Positions 25,696 through 26,292 of a stretch of DNA of 26,292 bases are shown here, piece by piece. The stretch comes from Catenibacterium mitsuoka_A. Its GTDB lineage: Bacteria; Bacillota_I; Bacilli_A; Erysipelotrichales; Coprobacillaceae. The translations under genes were made by a program, and so were the position numbers. Location: the NCBI RefSeq assembly GCF_964259225.1, contig NZ_CAXVKN010000030.1; one strand, 5' to 3'. Position 1 is the stretch's first letter. Each line of letters starts with the position of its first letter. Under the pieces are notes generated by a model. The model did not search any database. It was not told the DNA's origin and saw only the letters and a program-made list of their open reading frames with translations.

Positions 25696-25735
25696 AAAGT
25701 ATTGATATATACACTATTTTTTTGATAATAATTTT

Positions 25736-26191
25736 TTATAATTGTATAAATCCGACACCTAAAACAGAACCACAATTCCATTCTTTTGTATGTCCAGGGT
25801 GTTTAAAAGCTAATGCAAGATTACCCATTTCATAGACCATTACGCCACCTTCTGGGATATCTACAACTTCTACATGATCTAATATTTCAGGTCCAAACAC
25901 CTTTTCATCACTATATACTGCCGCCTGCATATTTGTGATTGTCAGAAGTTTGCCTTTCACCATAAAAGAAAATTTATAAACATTCTGAGAACCTTCTAAA
26001 GGAATCTTTTCGACAAGAATCTTATCAGGATCAACGCCTAATGTTTCAAAGATACGAGACTGCTGGAAAGACATAGCTTTCTTTAGTTCTTCGTTTAATT
26101 GTTTCTCTTTAGAATAATCATTTTTACTATAGTCATGCTGTGTTGCATTGACATCTACATCTAACATCCATGGATTAAATCTAAATTCCAT
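25736..26191 (-). CDS. Unrecognised 151-residue protein
   Basis: I do not recognise the family. The first ~55 residues are charged and probably helical (YSKNDYSKEKQLNEELKKAMSFQQSRIF); residues 56-151 alternate hydrophobic and polar like a small beta-barrel, ending in GSVLGVGFIQL. A cyclophilin-like or cupin-like barrel is possible, but no diagnostic residue is visible. There is no signal peptide or membrane span. GAGGAG (26204..26199) lies 7 bases before the ATG, so the start is firm. No hairpin terminator is seen between its end and ptsH, so some transcripts could continue into ptsH. Confidence 0.7.
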   Translation of the reverse strand: MEFRFNPWMLDVDVNATQHDYSKNDYSKEKQLNEELKKAMSFQQSRIFETLGVDPDKILVEKIPLEGSQNVYKFSFMVKGKLLTITNMQAAVYSDEKVFGPEILDHVEVVDIPEGGVMVYEMGNLALAFKHPGHTKEWNCGSVLGVGFIQL

Positions 26192-26292
26192 TTTCTTTCT
26201 CCTCTACTAATTCATTTTTTTGAATACCCATAATCTACAGGTGACGATTTAAGAGAAGTGTGGAGCAGAAATATTCAGGATATAGACTATCT

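Noticed and set aside
26235..26292. Possible 3' end of another minus-strand gene at the right edge (18 codons then TAG)
   Set aside because: It is too short to judge, other frames are also open there, and it resembles no protein I can name.

Overview
The window reads as chromosomal DNA of an AT-rich, low-GC Gram-positive bacterium. Strong AGGAGG-type ribosome binding sites, AddA/AddB instead of RecBCD, HPr with both His15 and Ser46, short intergenic gaps and short hairpin-plus-T-tract terminators all fit Firmicutes. Protein character suggests an anaerobic gut Erysipelotrichia-like lineage (for example Catenibacterium/Coprobacillus relatives); that placement is inference. I see no phage, insertion sequence, CRISPR array or tRNA gene. 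Most of the window is housekeeping.

Layout. (1) Positions 1-132: a strong minus-strand promoter followed by a boxA-like leader, read as the front of an rRNA operon lying off the left edge. (2) 310-4127, minus strand: a tightly packed four-gene unit of two unrecognised proteins, an alpha/beta-hydrolase-fold protein whose catalytic residues look replaced, and a GH1 6-phospho-beta-glucosidase. (3) 4128-4530: a gene-free stretch with two ~87-bp direct repeats. (4) 4531-7709, minus strand: thrC-thrB (threonine synthesis) followed by a PHP-type histidinol phosphatase. (5) 7895-10866, plus strand: asnA and glutamine-dependent nadE, each with its own terminator. (6) 11000-17090, plus strand: addB-addA, the double-strand-break repair helicase-nuclease, with an unusually short AddB. 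(7) 17126-19906, minus strand: a two-component system (regulator, kinase) and a small zinc-ribbon membrane protein. (8) 19960-23024, minus strand: phosphoglucomutase, YbaK-type editing deacylase and an HD-domain protein, each with its own promoter-like site. (9) 23121-25219: a D-cysteine desulfhydrase-like PLP enzyme convergent with an FtsX/MacB-like membrane protein. (10) 25338-26191, minus strand: ptsH (HPr) and an unrecognised 151-residue protein.

Themes. Many promoters here appear to be extended -10 type (TGNTATAAT) without a good -35. Several genes have a better start codon than the longest open frame gives, decided by ribosome binding site spacing. The least explained items are the direct repeats at 4274-4505, the putative pseudo-hydrolase operon, the short AddB, and a perfect palindrome that supplies both stop codons and the terminator for two convergent genes. 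I found no convincing new defence or mobile system.
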